Positions 35,441-48,141 of a stretch of DNA of 64,000 nucleotides are shown piece by piece. The DNA is from Ziziphus jujuba (taxonomy: Eukaryota > Streptophyta > Magnoliopsida > Rosales > Rhamnaceae), in assembly GCF_031755915.1 (NCBI RefSeq), contig NC_083381.1, forward strand, positions 4,972,501 to 5,036,500. Direction: 5' to 3'. The stretch's first letter is position 1. Every line of letters begins with the position of its first letter. The position numbers and the translations under genes are program-made. The notes below the pieces were generated by a model. That model saw nothing but the letters and a program-made list of their open reading frames with translations. It searched no databases and was not told the DNA's origin.

Positions 35441-35883
35441 TTTATTGATTGTTTGAAATGTTATATATATATATATATATATTGATTGGATTCTTGATAT
35501 CTACATATTTTGTTTCATATGTATAAGGATATATGTATTAAATAATCTGCTTGTTTCATATTTGCATATACGATATAATAATTTATTTTTAATCCATGTT
35601 AGATTTATATATGATATGATTGTAATTAAATACAATTCTACTCATGGTTTCTTGCTTAAATTTTTTTTTTCTTCATTTAAATACATATATATGAATTAAT
35701 ATAATATATTTTCTTTATGCTTTTTTTTTCTTAATTGGTATGTATATATATATATATATTATGTACTTTAGAATCCTATCACATTTATTTTTTAATTAAT
35801 ACTTATCCCATTTATTATTTTACGTGATTTTACATTGATTCTTTTATTGAAATTTGTTATTATTATTATTTAAATGCAGCTCA

Positions 35884-35918
<35 letters not shown>

Positions 35919-36747
35919 TTTGTACTTAATATACTTGGTCTGCTTATATGTTTATTAAATTACACAGATTTAATAATTATTGTATTTCTTCTTATATATT
36001 TTTATTGCTTTCAAATTGACCATGAATATGTTTCTTTTTATTATGATTGTATTTATGAATATTATATAATACCATAATATATATTTGTTGGAAACAGAAT
36101 TTTTTATTCATGTACATTGATTTAAAGTTGGGTGAGTTAATATTTGCTTACTTTGTAATTGCATTATTATGCATTTGTGATTAAACTGCTTTAATGACTA
36201 CAAATGAGCATAATATCGGAGTGTATATGTTATTTAAGTTTGCTATTAATTTTTAGGTTTTTACAATCATATTATTAATGTTATATATATTTATATAAAT
36301 TTTAATTTTTTATAATGATTGCATCTTGATATGCTATATATACTTTTAATATCTTATCAGTGCAGTATGTTGTAAATATCTATCCTTTGTTAAGATTATT
36401 CAATTAATATTTTCGATGATATGTAGCAATACATGAGTAAGATAGTTAAAATTGCATAAATTACCAAATTATCTTTTATCTTCTACTTGTTCTATGGCAC
36501 ATATAGATTTGTTATATATATATATATATAGAAGTTATGGAATTTTCGAATATTGTTCTTAATCATATTACTGATGGATATGTTCTAAAGTAATATATAT
36601 GATTTTTTCTTTTTTCTTTTTTTGTTTTTGCATGAACTTCTTTACATGTATAAAACAACTACCATTTTATCCATGCAATATTATATATTAAATTTTATGA
36701 GTTTTAATATTATGAGTGATATATATTTTTTTATGGTAGTGCTTATG
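35441..36747. other. Very AT-rich DNA between the duplicate and the copia gag
   Basis: Contains (TA)n arrays at about 35463, 35740 and 35889 and long T runs. No copia 5' LTR or Met primer site could be found here, although the copia gag starts directly after it. It may be the degraded 5' end of that element or DNA at the duplication junction. Confidence 0.4.
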
Positions 36748-37378
36748 ATGTCGAATATTTTGAAATTAGAATTTATTACACTTCATATCTCTGAAAATAA
36801 TTACTTATCTTGAACCCTTGATGTTGAAATATATTTGGATGCTATGGGTCTTGAGAATACAATTAAGGAAGAAAACACCGCATCCCCGCAAGATCGAACA
36901 AAAGTTATGAGTTTCCTTCACCATCATTTAGATAAAGAATTGAAAAGTGAATATTTCGATGTTAAGGATCCAAATGTCCTATGGAATAATTTGAAAGGGA
37001 AATTTGACCATCAAAATATTGTAATTTTACCATAAGCTCGCTGTGAATGGATAAATTTAAGATTACAAGATTTTAAATCTGTTGTTGAATATAATTTTAT
37101 TATTTACTCCTGCAGTATGAATATATAGAATGAAGTTTTAACAAATATGCTAAACTAATATCATTATTCTTGTTGCTGAATGGAAAAATGAATTGTTGAT
37201 GAAAAGTTAACAATCTCACCCAACTAGATCAACTAGGTTCCCTGAAGTGAATGCAACCTCATCCCATAATGGAGAATGTGGGTGAGGTAAAGGTGGTGGG
37301 CATGGCCGAAGAAGAAGGAATTCTCATAGTTCTGGCGGTTATAATTATCCTTCAAATTTTATGAAAAATGATACTTTC
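36748..37378 (+). pseudogene. Copia gag, 5' part
   Basis: Starts MSNILKLEFITLHISENNYLS, typical of plant copia gag. It continues LDAMGLENTIKEENTASPQD and HHHLDKELKSEYFDVKDPNVLWNNLKGKFDHQ, the UBN2/gag-polypeptide signature. A stop at 36811-36813 and others after 37030 break the frame. The end (SGGYNYPSNFMKNDT) is cut by the gypsy insertion at 37378. Confidence 0.7.
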
Positions 37379-38423
37379 TTATACGAACCTAGGATGACCT
37401 GCTCTTAAATTTGTATTATATTAGTCTGGATCTCATTATGTTCAAGTTCTAATGGTCACCTCAACCCCTAACTAACCTATGATTAGAACCTTGGTATATC
37501 AAAGACGCCATAATAGGTGATGGAAGTCCTATTGATAAGTCAAACTAAAACACTCACTCTCTAATGGTGTTTTAGGTGTTCAAAAGAATAAAGAGAAATT
37601 CAATCTCACAAATAGTTTTCTGTATAAAATTCAAGCTTAATTCTTATTGAAAAATAAGCCTTTAAATAGGCTACAAAATCACAAAATAAACTCTAAAAAA
37701 AAAAGGGAAAACCATCCATACAAAATGGTTTCCTATGGTGGCCAAAATTCTCACTTCTTTTCTAATCTAATTTGGATTAATTAATTATTTTATTTTGAAT
37801 TAGGAATTAATTACTTTAAAATGAAAATAATAAAATAATAAATTTTCTAAACTTATTTCTCCAAAAAATAAATAAATAAATAAAAATAATGGTAATTTTC
37901 TTTAAAAAAAAAAGTAGAATCAAATTAGGAAACTAAAATACTAGCTTTTTGACTAAGTTGACTTTGACCAATCTTTGATTATTTTGAGCTTCAAATTAGA
38001 TTCTATATGTTTTTTAGGATGCCAAATAAGCTTATTATGAAGTCCCAAATGTTGCCCTTGCTTGGAAGAAAAAGAAAAAGCCAACTCAATACAATACAGT
38101 AAAAACCGGTCAAATTTACTAACTGTCTGTACAACCCCTTTTTGGGCGATTTTGAAGCTTCTTTGACTTGATTCCATGTCCTCTTAGACATATGTATTGA
38201 ATTCATAAAACATTGGAACCACTTCATGCTTCCCGCACTCCAAAAATATACCAAAACCGCTATCCGGGTTCGTATCGGCTTCCACCACTTGTATGCTCAG
38301 AACATGTCTTGGATTTTCGAATATGGACAAGCCGTTTTGAGAATGAATTACCTCCTGGATAAAGGCAGCAATTTTGACCTTAAATATTTTAGTTTGAGCC
38401 CTAGTGATCGGTTCAGTCTTAAT

Positions 38424-38700
38424 CTATATCGAGTCAACACCCCAGCGGGTTATCGGCTGTGCAGGTTCAGGCGGAATCACATCATTCCCCTCCTCTTGGA
38501 AAAGAGTTGTCCTCAAATCTAGATCATCATCTGCAGCAAAAGGAGATAAAATAGCAACATTAAATGTGGCACTAACACTATATTCACCTATTATATCAAG
38601 TTTGTAGGTATTCTCGTTAATCCGCTCCAAAACTTGAAAAGGTCCATCCACACGCGGTATGAGCTTTGTCTTTCTTTGTTTAGGAAACCTCTCCTTTCGT
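38424..38700 (-). pseudogene. Gypsy polyprotein C-terminal end
   Basis: Encodes [19 protein letters not shown], then [13 protein letters not shown] and [12 protein letters not shown], the chromodomain-like end of gypsy integrase polyproteins, and runs into the LTR. The preceding integrase core is absent. The join to gag/protease-side sequence lies between about 38700 and 38780. Confidence 0.7.
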
Positions 38701-38779
38701 CAGTGCAACCAACCAATTCTCTTAGGTCAAACACTATCTCAACAAAATCTAGAAATACATGCTTATTATGGAAAAAAAA

Positions 38780-40966
38780 TTATACTTTTTAAAGTTAGTG
38801 AATAATCTCTTCCAAATTTTTAAATTTCCACAAAGTAAAGCTCACAACAATGCAAATAAAGTTCTATACAACAAAAGCATCTTTAAATAATTATTTTTAT
38901 AACTCATGACCAGCAATGGTTTTTTACTCAAGATAGCTTTATTATCATCCCCAAAACTCAAATAAAAATTTTTCTTTTTCCTTTCTTTTCTTTGTTTTCC
39001 TTTCTCACTCACATATTCACTGAATTTTGCATCACTCTCGGCTTTTGCTCCAAGTTTCTCATTCTTGGCTTTGTTTAATTTTTTCCACTCAACCTAGGTT
39101 TTAAAAGACTTACTCTGGACAACAAGCTCACATTTCCCCTCTTGAATGGATGGTGGAACCATTGGTTCCATACTAGTCTTCTCTTTGAGCCTCTCGACTT
39201 TCTTTCTTTGTTACATTTGTAGTTGGTCTCTAAAAACCTCCTTCGGGGTCAATGGCTCTAGCTTGACCTTCTTACCTTTAAATCTAAAAATAATACAATT
39301 CTCTCAACCATAATGAGTAACATCTTTATCAAATTGCCATGATCTACCTAATAGAATATGTCTGGTATGTATAGGTATAACATCACATAAAACAACATCC
39401 ATATATTTATCTATGCTAAATTTTACTTTGACTTGTTTATTCACTTCATCTGACCATTATCATTAAGCCATTGTAACCTATAAAGTTCTGGATGTTTAAT
39501 TGTTGTCAAACCTAATTTATCTACCACAAGATTACTAATTATATTAGTACAACTTCCACTATCAATAATTATACTACAAATCTTACCTTAGATTTCACAT
39601 CGGGTGTGCAAGATGTTCTCTCTTTGAATTTCATCCTCATCTTTGTAAGCAGCCAGCACTCTCCTAGGAACCAAGCTTAATTCAGCATGGGAAGCATTCA
39701 AAGTTTTGGCCTCACCTTCAAGCTCTTCCTCCTCCTTTTGCTCGGTTTCATCATCATTTTCCTCACTTTCCGATTCTAACTCACCATTACCCTTCAACAC
39801 CATGATCTTTCTATTCGGACATTGGCTAGCTATGTGTCCTCGTCCCTGACACTTAAAACAAAAAATTTCTCTTGTCTAGAAGGTTTAGGATCAGATTTTA
39901 CCTCATTCTTTGGTGCTTGTATAGATTCGGTTTTGGACTCCCTTTTTGGCCGATTGAACTTTCTTCACCAAGTTTCGATTTTGACTTTGAATCATAAATG
40001 AGATTGCTTCTCCAAGCACTTGGAATTGATCTTTCGCTATTGTAAACACCCCCAAACCATAAGCCTACGCCCCTCCTTTTGAATTGATGCTCTAATTTAA
40101 TAGCCACATGCAACATCTCCTCCAATTCCACATATTGTGGCAATTCTAGTTGGTTGGCTATCTCACGATTCAAGCCATCAAGAAATCTTGTCATGGTTGT
40201 TTTTCTATACTCATTCATGTTTAACCTCATCATGAGCATCTCTATTTCCTTGTATAATCCTCCACGGACCTACTTCCTTGAGATAAAGAGCAACCTATGA
40301 TAATGTGATGGTACGAACCGCTTCCTCATGGCTCGTTTCATTTGTCGCCATGTAGTGATCAAGTCATCACCAACTCTCCAACTCTTCTTTGGGTATTTTA
40401 CTCATTGATCCACCATTGCAGTGCATAATGACCAAATTCCATTGCTGCCAACTTCACCTTCTTGGTCTCCGAATAGTTGTGGCAATAAAAAATCATCTCT
40501 ATTCTCTCATCTCATTCCAAATATGCTTCCGGATCACTTTTACCCATGAATGGTGGAATATTTATCTTGATGTTGCTAAGATCATCATCTACACCCTCTC
40601 TCCTATGCCTCCTATGGCCTAGCCTCTCTTAGACAGCAAGTGTTCATCCATTCCTTCTTCAAAGTCATCTCCGAAATTTTTCTCCTCAAACTCCTCTCTT
40701 GGTCGCCCATGGCCTCCTCGATCTCGACCTCGACCTCCAAGGAATTCTTGCCTCAAATTTGCCCCACCATGAGATATTTCTATTCTATCCATCCTTTGAT
40801 TTATGTGGTCTAATTGAGCATTCATCCACTGTAGTTGCTCCAAGACAGCCTTCATGTCCGTTTGCTCACCACTTTCCGAAGCTCGGGAACCGCCATGGAA
40901 TCCTACGGACTCTTCTTCGTTAATTCTTAAAGGTAGATTTACTCTTCTCACCCTTGAATCTGCCAT
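38780..40966 (-). pseudogene. Gypsy gag, zinc knuckle and protease-like region
   Basis: Starts at 40966 with MADSRVRRVNLPLRINEEES and continues with LEQLQWMNAQLDHINQRMDRIE. Middle gag pieces include TTMTRFLDGLNREIANQLEL at about 40200-40140. A CxxCxxxGHxxxxC-type zinc knuckle lies at about 39870-39810, then an acidic spacer (39803-39588). Protease-like sequence at about 39560-39300 has VDKLGLTTIKHPELYRLQWL and the GRPW-like stretch. Frameshifts and stops occur throughout. At about 38780 it ends in a sequence resembling the linker before reverse transcriptase. Confidence 0.65.
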
Positions 40967-43156
40967 GTTAGTATAAATAATGCAAAATAAAATAAATTCT
41001 TATCAAATATCACTTCCTCACGTGTTTCACTCAATCAAGGTCTCGACACTCGTGTTTTCACACTAGTTTCGACTTTTTTCCTCTTTTATGCTCACACAAG
41101 CTTGCCTTTTCCACTCAATGAATTATCTTAAAGTTATAATTAAAGCACCCACAAAATAGCAATTAGATCACAAGTAATTAAACTTATCAACAAAATAGTA
41201 GCAAAAAGTAAGCAATACCGAATGAATTAACAAATCCTAGTTTTCGGCTTTTCTAGGCAAAATAAGGCAAATCAATGAGAAATTTTGGAATTTTTAAGAA
41301 CTGGACCAGATGGTATAAGATTAAGGATTCAAGAATAAAATTTAGGAAAAAGAATTTCAAACATGAACAAGAATCAATTCGAACAAAAATTAAGAATAGT
41401 GTTGGTTGTTATTCTTGTAATTCAAGTTTTGTTCAAATCCTTTAACTAATTTTAATTCAATAATTTAAGCACCCAAAATTCCAAATATCTAGCAGCAAAA
41501 ATAATTTTTGAGCAACTCTAAATATGTAACAAATAGTAAACAATGCGGCAGTTCAAAGAAATTTCCAGCAAACACCAAATTCAACAAATCGATTTTTTTT
41601 TTATTTGGCTTTTTCTTCTTTTTTTTTTTCACTCACAGAACATAAAACAACTGCAGTAGCAAAGAGTAACACCAAAAATCCACCAAACCCGTGACCTCCA
41701 ACAAAAACAAAGTGCAGTTTTTTTGTTTTTTTTTTTTTGAATATATGAATGCAAATATTTAAGACTAAAACAATAAAGAAAAATCAATAAAAACCAAAAT
41801 TAACAAGAATAATAATGAAAGACAACCAACAAACTAGGAAACAAAAATACAATAAAACTAGGAAATCCTAATTCAACTAGAAATGAATTTTATTTTTTTT
41901 AAAATGCAGAACATGTATGGGATGGATGTAACCTTAACCTAATGCTAAAATTGCAGAATAAAACAAAAAACAAATAAAGCAAATAAAGATAGATCAAACC
42001 TGAACAAAATTTGGCTCTGATACCTAACGATATGAACCTAGGACAATCTACTCCTAAACCCGTATTATATTAGCCTGTATCTAATTATGTTCAAGTTCTA
42101 ATGGTCACCTCAACCCCTAACCAACCTGTGATTAGAAACCTTAGTATATCGAAGATGCCACAATAGGTTATGGAAGTCCTATTGATAAGTCAAACTGAAA
42201 CACTCACTCTTTAATGGTGTTTTAAGTGTTCAAAAGAATAAAGAGAAATTCAATCTCACAAATAGCTTTCTATATAAAATTCAAGCTTAATTCTTATTGA
42301 AAAATAAGCCTTTAAATAGATTACAAAGTCACAAAATAAACCCTAAAAACAAAAGGGAAAACCGGCCATACAAAGTGGTTTCATATGGTGGTCGAAATTC
42401 TCACTACTTTTCTAACCTAATTTAGATTAATTAATTTCATTATTTTGAATTAGGAATTAATTAATTTACAATGAAAATAATAAAATAATAAATTTCCTAA
42501 ACTTATTTCTCCAACAAATAAATAAATAAAAACAAAAAAGTAATGGTAATTTTCTAAAACAAAAGTAGAATCAAATTAGGAAACTAAAATACTAGATTTT
42601 TAACTAAGTTGGCTTTGATCAATTTTTGACCACTTTGAGCTCCAAATCAGCTTCTATATGTTTTTTAGGATGCCAAATAAGCTTATTATGAAGTTCCACA
42701 CGTTGCCCTTGCTTGAGAGAAAAAGAACAAGCCAACTCAGCACAATACAGTAAAGCCAACACAAAATACAGTAAAAACCGGTCAAATTTACTAATTGTAC
42801 GTACAACCCCTTTTTGCACGACTTTGAAGCTGCTTCAACTTGATTCCATGTCCACTTAGATATATGTATTGAATCCATAAAACATAGGAACCACTTCATG
42901 CTTCTCGGACTCCAAAAATGTACCAAAATCGCTATCTGGGTCCGTATCGGCTTCCACCATTTGTATGCTCAGAACATGTCTTGGATCTTCGAGTATGGAC
43001 AGGCATTCTTGAGAATGAATTACCTCCTGGATAAAGACAGTAAGTTTAACCTTAAATCTCTTAGTTTGAGCCCTAGTGATTAGTCCGGTCTTCATCTGTA
43101 TTGGGTCAACACCCTAGCGGGTTGTCAGTTGTGCAGGTTCGAGCGGAATTACATCA

Positions 43157-45431
43157 CTTTCCATCAGGAGCAAAAGAAAGGTGCAAATAAAAAAGAATAA
43201 TAAAAACATCTATTTTATATGTGGCTCTCAAGGACATTAGATATGCACTTATCATACCCTTAGGCACTTTGTTGATCTTTACAAAGCTTTTAAAGATACC
43301 AGAAAGATAAAAGAGATAAATGTGGTTGAATTATTTGGATCTCTCAATCACTTAGCTAATTCAGCAAATACTACTTCAAATGATCCTTTAAACAACTCAT
43401 TTGGATATTGCAAACTTTAATGAAAATTTTGATTAGCTATTAGGATTGATTATTTATTTTTGGGATTTTTCTTGAATAATTTTTGTTAATTTTATTGAAC
43501 TATTATTTATTGTTATTTGGTTATGAGAACATTTTTTTATTAGTTACTAAATATATGTTTCATTTTTTTAGGTACATGGAATGTACTAATCATGTTGTTA
43601 ACTGCAAACTGATCAAGGTTATATATGTTTGGTTGATTGTGCGACAATACATATTATCCTAGGAGATAAAATATATTTTTCCCAATTAAATTTATCATAG
43701 GCAAATGTCAATACTATATTAGATTCTGCAAACCTAATTAAAGGCTCCAGAAGAACAAATATTATTTTGCCTAAAGAAACAAAATTTCTCATTAATAATG
43801 GATTATACTCCACAAGATTCATAAAAAATCTATTAGTTTTAGAGATATATGTCATAAGGGATATCATCTTGTGACAACATATGAGAATAATGATGGGTAT
43901 TTATGCATTACATCAACAATATCACAGGAAAAATATATATTAGAGAGATTGCCAACATTCCCATTAGGCTTGTATTGTACATACATTAATATGATTGAAT
44001 CACATGACATAATAAACCAAAAGCTTTTTTTATCTAAAAGCATTCATGATTTGGCATGACTAGTTAAGACATCTAGGATTAACAGTGATGCGTAGAGTTA
44101 TAGAAAATTCTTATGGACATCTATTAAGAGAACAAAAGATCTTTCAATCAAATGAATTTTCTTATGTTGCTTGTTCTATGGGCAAACTGATCACTAGACC
44201 ATCACCAGCTAAAATTCAATTGGAATCCCCAGTATTTCTTAAAAGACTATAAGGGGATATATGTGGCCCCATTCATCTATCATGTGGACCATCTATATAT
44301 TTTATGGTATTAATAGATGTATCTAGTGTGTTTTTTGTCAACTCATAATGTAGCATGTGCTAGATTTCTTACACAAATAGTCAAAATGCGAGCACAATTT
44401 TCTAATTATACAATCAAAACAATATGATTCAACAATGATAGTAAATTTACATCCCAAGTCTTTAATGACTATTGCATATCAATTAGCACTCATATAGAAC
44501 ATTTTGTTGCCTATGTTCACACCAAAATGATCTAGTAGAATTCCTTATTAAATGCCTTCAATTAATCACTAAACTATTTTTGGTGAAAACAAAACTTCCT
44601 AATTCTGCATGGGGATATGTAATTTTGCATGTAACAACACTAATACTCATAAAGCCCATAGCTTATCGTAAATATTCTACACTACAATTGACTTTTGGTA
44701 AAAAGCCAAACATTTCCCATTTTCGGACATTTAGATACTCAATATATGTTCTTATTACTTTGGTACAATGCACAAAGATGGACCCTCAAAGATGGTCAAA
44801 TATCAATATTGATTATGAATCCCTATCTATCATAAAATACCTTAAACCTTTAACCGGTAATATTTTTACAGCTCAATTTGCTGATTGTCACTTTGAAGAA
44901 ATAGTTTTCCTAGTATTATGGGGAGTAGGGAAAGAGCTAGAAAAAGAGATTACTTGGAATACATCATCTTTCTCTTCTTTTAATTCACAAACAAATCAAT
45001 GTGAAGTCAAATTTCAAAAAGTTAAACATTTATAAGATTTGTCTAATCAATTACCAGATGCATTCATTGATACAAAGAGGGTGACTAAATCGTATATACC
45101 AACTACAAATGCTCCCTGCAAAGATTGATATTCCTATTGAACAAATCACCAATTAGTTTACGATACACATGAAGCGGGGTAGACCTATTGGTTCCAAAGA
45201 TAAAACTCCTTATAAAATAAAAGGAGCTAATATACTTGATGAAAATATAGAGGATATATATGCCCCGAAAGAGGCCCAAAATGTAATTAATGAAAAACCC
45301 ATAGAAGAAGATCAAGTATCTGAAAATATCGGAAAAAAAAATTGACCTTATTAAGTTACATTGCTACTTGGGGAATTATGTAATTGTAATGATAGAATCA
45401 TCGATGACATATTTTCATATTCTATAGCCAT
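43157..45431 (+). pseudogene. Copia gag 3' part, GAG-pre-integrase and integrase
   Basis: Continues the gag from HQEQKKGANKKE into a CxxCxxxGH-type knuckle (about 43215-43240) and LVDLYKAFKDTRK-like sequence. From about 44090 it reads VIENSYGHLLREQKIFQ, CSMGKLITRPSPAK and GDICGPIHLSCGPSIYFMVLIDVSS, the integrase zinc-binding and core start. LPNSAWGYVILHVTTLIL (about 44590-44650) matches the integrase C-terminal part. Several stops are present. Confidence 0.65.
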
Positions 45432-46990
45432 TGAAATTATGAATGAAAAAAAAGGATCATGAACCAAAATTAGTTCATGAGTATAGATGCAGAAGTGATG
45501 GGTCAAAATGGAAAGATACAATTCAAGCAGAACTTAATTCCCTTACTAAATGTGAAGTTTTTGGACTTGTAGTATGGACAACTAAAAGTGTTAAACCTGT
45601 AGATAGGTTTTGATTCAAAAGTGAAATGAGAAAAATAAAATTGTGAGATATAAAGCTAGATTTGTAGTTCAAAGTTTCTCACAAAGATCTGGTATTGATT
45701 ATAAGGAGACATATTCTCTTGTGATGGATGCAATAACACCCAAATATTTAATTAGTTTAGTAGCATTTGAAATACTAGATATGCATTTGATGGATGTTGT
45801 AACTATATAGTTATATGGACCAATTGATTGTGATATTTACATGGAAATCCCTAAAAGATTTAAAATGCAAGAATCAAAATCCCAGGAGAGACATTCTATT
45901 AAGTTATAAAGATTTTAGTATGGATTGAAACGGTTGGGGCATATGGGTATAATCATCTTAATGAACATCTTTTATGAAAAAGATATATGAATGATCCTAT
46001 TTGTCCATGTATTTTCATTTTGAAGTTTTAATTTGGATTCATTATTATTGTTATTTATGTAGATAATTTAAATATCATTGGAAATCCTAATGAATTTTTA
46101 AAAGCAATGACATACTTAATGAAAGAATTCAAGATGAAAAATATTTGTAGGATAAAATTTTGTCTCGGATTACAAATTGACCACTTATCTGTTGGGTTAT
46201 TTATCCACCAATCAACTTACACAAAGAAGGTTCTTAAACTATTTAGCAATGATAAATCTTATCCATTGAGTACCCCAATGGTTGTTAGGTCACTTTATAT
46301 AATAAAATATTCTTGTCATCCACAAGAAGGTAATGAAAAGATTTTAAATCCTGAAGTACCATGTTTAAGTGTTATAGAAGCATTAATGTATCTTGTAAAT
46401 AACACTTGATATAGCTTTTTCTATTAAGTTATTAGCAAGATACAGTTTGTCACCTACATGATGATATTAGAATGATGTGGACAAATTTTTTGTTATCTTC
46501 AGTGAACAGTTAAGATGGGTTTATTTTATCTTAAAAGATCAAAAACAATACTCATTGGTTTTGTAGATGTAGAATATTTATCTGATCCATATTAGGGTCT
46601 TTTTTAGATCGAATACCTCTTTTTGTATAATAATATGGCAATTTCATGGCATTCAACAAAGTAAACATCAGTGACTACTTATTCTAATCATGCTGAATGT
46701 ATAGCAATTAATGAAGCAAGTGGAAAATGTGTATGGTCAAGGTCTGTAATTCAACATATCAAAAGGACATGTGAGTTATCCATCAATAAATGGTAAATCA
46801 TATTATATGAGGATAATCTTGTATGTATAACTCAGTTGAAAAGATGATACATCAAAAGCGACAGAATAAAAAATTTTACCCAAAAACTTTTCTTCCCACA
46901 TAAGCTTGTTAAAAGGAAAGTCATTGACATTCATCCTATTCGTTTAAGTAATAATCTTGCAAATTTATTCAAAAAAAACTTCCAACTTCA
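45432..46990 (+). pseudogene. Copia reverse transcriptase and RNase H
   Basis: Contains EYRCRSDGSKWKDTIQAELNSL-type sequence near 45480, a YKARFVVQ-like stretch near 45650, LLYGPIDCDIYMEIPKRF-type sequence near 45815, and YVDN at 46056-46067 where active copia has YVDD. Then follow FCLGLQIDHLSVGLFIHQSTYTKKVLKLF and LSTPMVVRSL (46150-46290). RNase H pieces extend to about 46990. It is broken by many stops and matches 31961-33560. Confidence 0.75.
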
Positions 46991-47708
46991 ATATTCAGAA
47001 GTTTGTACACAGAATAGGAATGTGTCAATTACAATATTTGAAGAAAAGTTAATTTATTTTCTTGAAAGGAGCATGGGTGGCTCTACTCTTCTTTCTTTTC
47101 TTTCTTTTTTTTTTTTTTTTCCCTTATCATGGTTTTGTTCCTTTGGATTTTCCTAATAAAGTTTTTAACACGGCAGTATTAACACGTATATTTAAGCATC
47201 TAGTAGGGATTATTGTAATATTATCAACATCATGAAAATATCAAATACATATGTTTATTTCTTGAGATAAGTCATAAGATAGTTACAATTTGTATATTAT
47301 TTCTTATTTATCTTAGTTATGTATCTCCATTTTATTATAATTATCTATGTCATTGAAGGGTTTACAAATAGGACATTCATCCACCATTGTGAATCACACT
47401 AAAGAATAGAATAACTCTCCTTTATTCTTTCTCTTTTCTTCATCCTCTTTTCACATATTCTTTTTATATTTTATAACATACAAAAATTATCATCTTTTTT
47501 AATAAAATGATAGAAGGGTATAATTTATAAAATAACAACAACATCTTGATAATGTAAGTTGAGGCACCCAATTTAAAAACAGCACACTCCATTCCAAACA
47601 TCTCATAATTTTTTTAATTATTATTATTATTATTATTATTATTATTTTGAGTAAGAAGTGTAGCAAGGGATTTATTTTTACGTGGTTTAAATATAGGACA
47701 GATGTTAT
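45432..47708 (+). repeat. Parental copy of the duplicated copia plus flank segment
   Basis: This stretch, including about 230 bp beyond the copia LTR, has a direct counterpart at 31961-34200. Because non-copia flank is included, segmental duplication rather than separate insertions is the simplest explanation. Confidence 0.8.
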
Positions 47709-47975
47709 GAAAAATTCTATTGTTAATTGATTTTACTTGATAAGGTTTAGAATGTTGATAAAACCTAGAAATTAGGATTGAAAAGAAAATTGAATGTTAA
47801 CTTTTAAGTTTAAAATGTTATAAGTTAAACCCTCAAATTTTGAATTTGTTTTAATTTGATCCTATTAGAAATTTTTTACTGGGATTCATTACATCTCATT
47901 CTACTAAGGACAAACTTGGTATAGAAAATGATTATTTTGCATAAAATCGGAACATATATATAATGAAATTCTAAT

Positions 47976-48141
47976 ATACAAACGTTCGCATTTTCTTATG
48001 GTGCAAACTTTCTCAAAAATAACGGTTTTTTAAGAAACCATTATTTTTATATATGGTATTATATAATATTGATGATGGTTTTTTCAAAAAACCATCATCT
48101 TGAAAAAAGTCTGCACCATAATAATATGCAAACGTCCGTAT
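47976..48141. mobile_element. Small foldback MITE-like element
   Basis: About 165 bp with inverted ends. The left side has ACGTTCGCAT, then TTATGGTGCAAACTTT. The right side on the minus strand has ACGTTTGCAT, then TTATGGTGCAGACTTT. Its interior has a near-perfect hairpin, GATGATGGTTTTTT-C-AAAAAACCATCATC (about 48071-48099). No target duplication could be fixed. It lies about 1.7 kb upstream of the pyruvate kinase start. Confidence 0.55.

Larger units (their letters stand above)
37379..43156 (-). mobile_element. Internally deleted Ty3/gypsy retrotransposon (TSD CTTTC)
   Basis: LTRs of about 1.1 kb at 37379-38484 and 42031-43156 are highly similar. In the element's own minus-strand sense they start TGATGTRATTCCGC. 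CTTTC flanks both sides (37374-37378 and 43157-43161). Just inside the right LTR, 42013-42025 reads on the minus strand AGGTATCAGAGCC, the initiator-Met primer site. The 3.55-kb interior encodes gag, a zinc knuckle, a protease-like part and the last part of pol. Reverse transcriptase, RNase H and most of integrase are missing, so the copy is non-autonomous. Confidence 0.8.
36748..47478 (+). mobile_element. Dead Ty1/copia element interrupted by a nested gypsy element
   Basis: Order on the + strand: gag (36748-37378), nested gypsy (37379-43156), gag zinc knuckle (about 43190-43260), GAG-pre-integrase and integrase (about 44060-44560), then spacer, reverse transcriptase and RNase H (45432-46990) and the 3' LTR remnant (to TTATAACA at 47471-47478). 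The beginning of the 3' LTR, with the purine tract, is deleted compared with the copy at 33776. All genes carry stops and frameshifts. No 5' LTR is recognisable. Confidence 0.75.

Noticed and set aside
38226..38607. + strand frames of 67-98 codons in the gypsy LTR
   Set aside because: They are antisense to the polyprotein end and LTR of the nested gypsy element.
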